Shown: one piece after another, positions 5,432 to 7,266 of the stretch
Layout of the letters: every line of letters starts with the position of its first letter
How positions within the stretch are numbered: the first letter of the stretch is position 1
DNA from: an uncultured Lachnospiraceae bacterium
Lineage (GTDB): Bacteria > Bacillota > Clostridia > Lachnospirales > Lachnospiraceae
NCBI GenBank assembly: GCA_946566415.1
Contig: CAMNWW010000106.1
Coordinates: 1 to 7,266, forward strand
Length of the DNA: 7,266 bases
Direction: 5' to 3'
Program-made: the position numbers and the translations under genes
The notes under the pieces: model-generated
Databases searched by the model: none
The model's input: the letters and a program-made list of their open reading frames with translations, nothing else
What the model was told of the DNA's origin: nothing

Positions 5432-6368
5432 TATGAAGCAAAGAATTAAAAACATTCCTCCGGTAGCGTATATGCTGGTGGTCATCATCATTGTATTTAG
5501 TTTCATGGATCCGCATTATCTGTCCTTCTCCAATTTCAGGAATGTGTTGATTCAGGCGACGCCGCTGATGATCGTCGCGTTCGGACAGACCTGTATCGTA
5601 CTGACACAGGGAACCGATCTGTCTCTGGGCGCACAGGTCAGTTTCGTGACAGTATTTACAGTATTCCTTGCTCAGCATGGGATTATCCTGGAAGTGGCGA
5701 TGCTGATCGCGGTCTGTACGACGACATTGATCGGCGCGGTGAACGGTATTATTGTGGCAAAGGGAAATATTCCTCCATTCATCGCAACCTATGGTATGCA
5801 GAATATTGTAAACAGTATTTCACTTCTTTTGACCGCAGGCTCGTCCATCTATTTTGACAGTTTTACATACCGGATTGTGACGGAAACGACAATATTGTTT
5901 GTACCTCTTATGGTATGGGTGGCAGTTCTGGTATTTGTCCTGGTTTGGATCGTTCTGAGGAAGACGAAATTCGGAACGAATATCCATGGGCTTGGAGGAA
6001 ACAGAGAGGCTCTGACTCTTGCAGGTATCAGCCCGGTCAAATGTCTGATCAAGACGTTTGCGTTTGCAGGATTTATCGCAGGTATCGCGGGTGTGATTAC
6101 ACTCTGCCGTGTTGAATCCGGCCAGCCGACCGTGGCGACAGGCTGGGAATTCCAGGCGGTTGCGGCGACTCTTCTGGGCGGGACCTCCATGCGTGAAGGA
6201 AAAGGCGGTGTGACAGGTACGATTTTCGGCGTCCTTCTTATCCAGATCATTAAGAACGGCCTGAACGTTGTCGGCGTACAGTCTACCTACCAGAATGCGA
6301 TCATTGGTTCTATCGTATTGGCGGCTATTATTATCGATGCGGTTGTCCGTATTCGTTCAGAAAAGTAG
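5418..6368 (+). CDS. Sugar ABC transporter permease 1 (BPD_transp_2, RbsC-like)
   Basis: This 316-residue integral membrane protein is one channel subunit of the importer (Pfam PF02653). It is mostly hydrophobic, with about eight to ten helices. It carries the family motif TQGTDLSLGA (63-72), the cytoplasmic loop GLGGNREALTLAGISP that contacts the ATPase, and C-terminal GGTSMREGKGGVTGT followed by KNGLNVVG. The DLS motif begins TQGTDLS where TGGIDLS is commoner. The start at 5418 is preferred because AGGAGG (5404-5409) is 8 nt upstream. A GTG at 5409 would overlap that site, and the ATG at 5433 is too far away. The gene overlaps the ATPase by 14 bp and its ribosome binding site lies within the ATPase coding sequence, which points to translational coupling. 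It probably pairs with the next gene's product as a heterodimer. Confidence 0.93.
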   Translation: MQKASMKQRIKNIPPVAYMLVVIIIVFSFMDPHYLSFSNFRNVLIQATPLMIVAFGQTCIVLTQGTDLSLGAQVSFVTVFTVFLAQHGIILEVAMLIAVCTTTLIGAVNGIIVAKGNIPPFIATYGMQNIVNSISLLLTAGSSIYFDSFTYRIVTETTILFVPLMVWVAVLVFVLVWIVLRKTKFGTNIHGLGGNREALTLAGISPVKCLIKTFAFAGFIAGIAGVITLCRVESGQPTVATGWEFQAVAATLLGGTSMREGKGGVTGTIFGVLLIQIIKNGLNVVGVQSTYQNAIIGSIVLAAIIIDAVVRIRSEK

Positions 6369-6380
6369 GAGGATGAGGAC

Positions 6381-7266
6381 ATGGATGCAAAGAAAATATT
6401 TGAAGAAATAAAAAGCTCAAAAGTGTTTTACAGTCTCGTCGGACTTATCATATTGATCATTATTTCATCTATCATAGCTCCTAATTTTAGAACGGTGGAC
6501 AATATGATCACGATTTTCCGTCAGGCAAGCGTACTTCTGGTTCTAAGCGCCGGACTTACGGCAGTACTTTTGACAGGCGGTATGGATCTGTCAGTCGGCG
6601 CTACGGCAGGCTTCATCGGATGTATCTGCGCACAGCTTTTAAAGTCAGGCATGTCTATCCCGCTGGTAGCTCTGATCGGAATTCTGATCGGTATGGTAGT
6701 TGGATGTATCAACGGGCTGCTCGCAGGTATTCTGCCAAGTTTTATTGCTACATACGGAACGAACTGGGTCATGAGCGGACTGGCCGTTATCGTCATGCAG
6801 GGTGCGGTTATTTATGACCTACCGGAAGGATTTACACAGATCGGCGTCGGATATATAGGTCCGATTCCGAACCTGATTATCATTGCGGCGATCGTAGTCA
6901 TTATCATCTATATTTTGCTGCAGAGGACGACTTATGGACGGCAGGTATACTCTTATGGTTCAAATCCCACGGCGGCAAGGTATGCGGCGATCCCGGTGAA
7001 GAAAATCATGGTATCTGCATTTATGATGTGCAGTATGTGCGCCGGACTTGCGGGAATGCTCATCACCGCGCGTTTGAACGCGGCGGATGCGGCGATGGGC
7101 GACAGCTATGGGCTGCAGACGGTTGCGGCAGTCGTTATCGGCGGAACCTCCATGCTCGGCGGAGAAGGCGGAGTGCTGGGAACAGTCATCGGCTCCCTGA
7201 TCCTGACAGTTATTGTTAACGTAATGAATTTACAGGGAATCCCATCCTTTGCACAAGGTCTGGTCG
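6381..7266 (+). CDS. Sugar ABC transporter permease 2 (BPD_transp_2), 3'-partial
   Basis: This second, non-identical permease of the same importer is open for 295 codons and runs off the window; the family is usually 310-350 residues, so only a short C-terminal part is missing. It starts with a short charged cytoplasmic end (MDAKKIFEEIKSSK) before the first helix. It has LLTGGMDLSVGA (Asp69), PSFIATYGTNWV, the ATPase-facing loop YGSNPTAARYAAIPV, and IGGTSMLGGEGGVLGT. AGGAGG (6367-6372) overlaps the stop codon of permease 1 and sits 8 nt before the ATG; the gap between the genes is 12 bp. With the previous genes this gives the order binding protein, ATPase, permease, permease, as in the E. coli galactofuranose system ytfQRT-yjfF. 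Order alone does not assign the substrate. Confidence 0.92.
   Translation, partial: MDAKKIFEEIKSSKVFYSLVGLIILIIISSIIAPNFRTVDNMITIFRQASVLLVLSAGLTAVLLTGGMDLSVGATAGFIGCICAQLLKSGMSIPLVALIGILIGMVVGCINGLLAGILPSFIATYGTNWVMSGLAVIVMQGAVIYDLPEGFTQIGVGYIGPIPNLIIIAAIVVIIIYILLQRTTYGRQVYSYGSNPTAARYAAIPVKKIMVSAFMMCSMCAGLAGMLITARLNAADAAMGDSYGLQTVAAVVIGGTSMLGGEGGVLGTVIGSLILTVIVNVMNLQGIPSFAQGLV

Overview
The window looks like chromosomal DNA of a Gram-positive gut-type Clostridia, most likely a Lachnospiraceae (inference). The grounds are strong AGGAGG ribosome binding sites, a lipoprotein-type sugar-binding protein, a two-domain RbsA/MglA-type ATPase and moderate G+C of about 50% outside the defence gene. No rRNA, tRNA, CRISPR array, transposase or integrase is visible. 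All convincing genes lie on the + strand.

Layout. (1) 2-802: a formate/nitrite transporter family (FNT) channel whose extreme N-terminus lies upstream of the window. (2) 956-1267: a small thioredoxin with its own promoter (863-891); a 7-1-7 AT-rich palindrome lies upstream of that promoter. (3) 1369-2440: a compact accessory module. It has a near-perfect sigma-A promoter, a predicted RNA of about 52 nt ending in a GC-rich, UUCG-capped intrinsic terminator, and then an AT-rich gene for an Abi_2 (AbiD/AbiF-like) protein with a HEPN-type R-x4-H motif. (4) 2550-7266: a ribose/galactose-type ABC importer operon. It has a consensus promoter and a leader hairpin, followed by a lipoprotein binding protein, a strong intergenic hairpin, a tandem-NBD ATPase and two different permeases. 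The second permease runs off the 3' end.

How the parts work together. The four ABC genes form one importer: the lipoprotein captures a sugar-like ligand, the two permeases probably form a heterodimeric channel, and the double ATPase drives uptake. The ATPase and first permease overlap by 14 bp, and the two permeases are 12 bp apart, so they are probably translationally coupled. The hairpin between binding protein and ATPase has no U-tract and probably stabilises the binding-protein part of the mRNA. The FNT channel and thioredoxin are housekeeping-type anaerobic transport and redox genes.

The most notable item is the Abi module. Promoter, short RNA, terminator, RBS and toxin-like HEPN gene follow in the order used by RNA-antitoxin (type III-like) systems. 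From memory, a conserved 'abiF' RNA motif has been reported upstream of Abi-family genes, so this may be an instance rather than a new class. The terminator's 5' arm also carries CCTCC, complementary to the abi gene's own GGAGG, which suggests a second layer of control.
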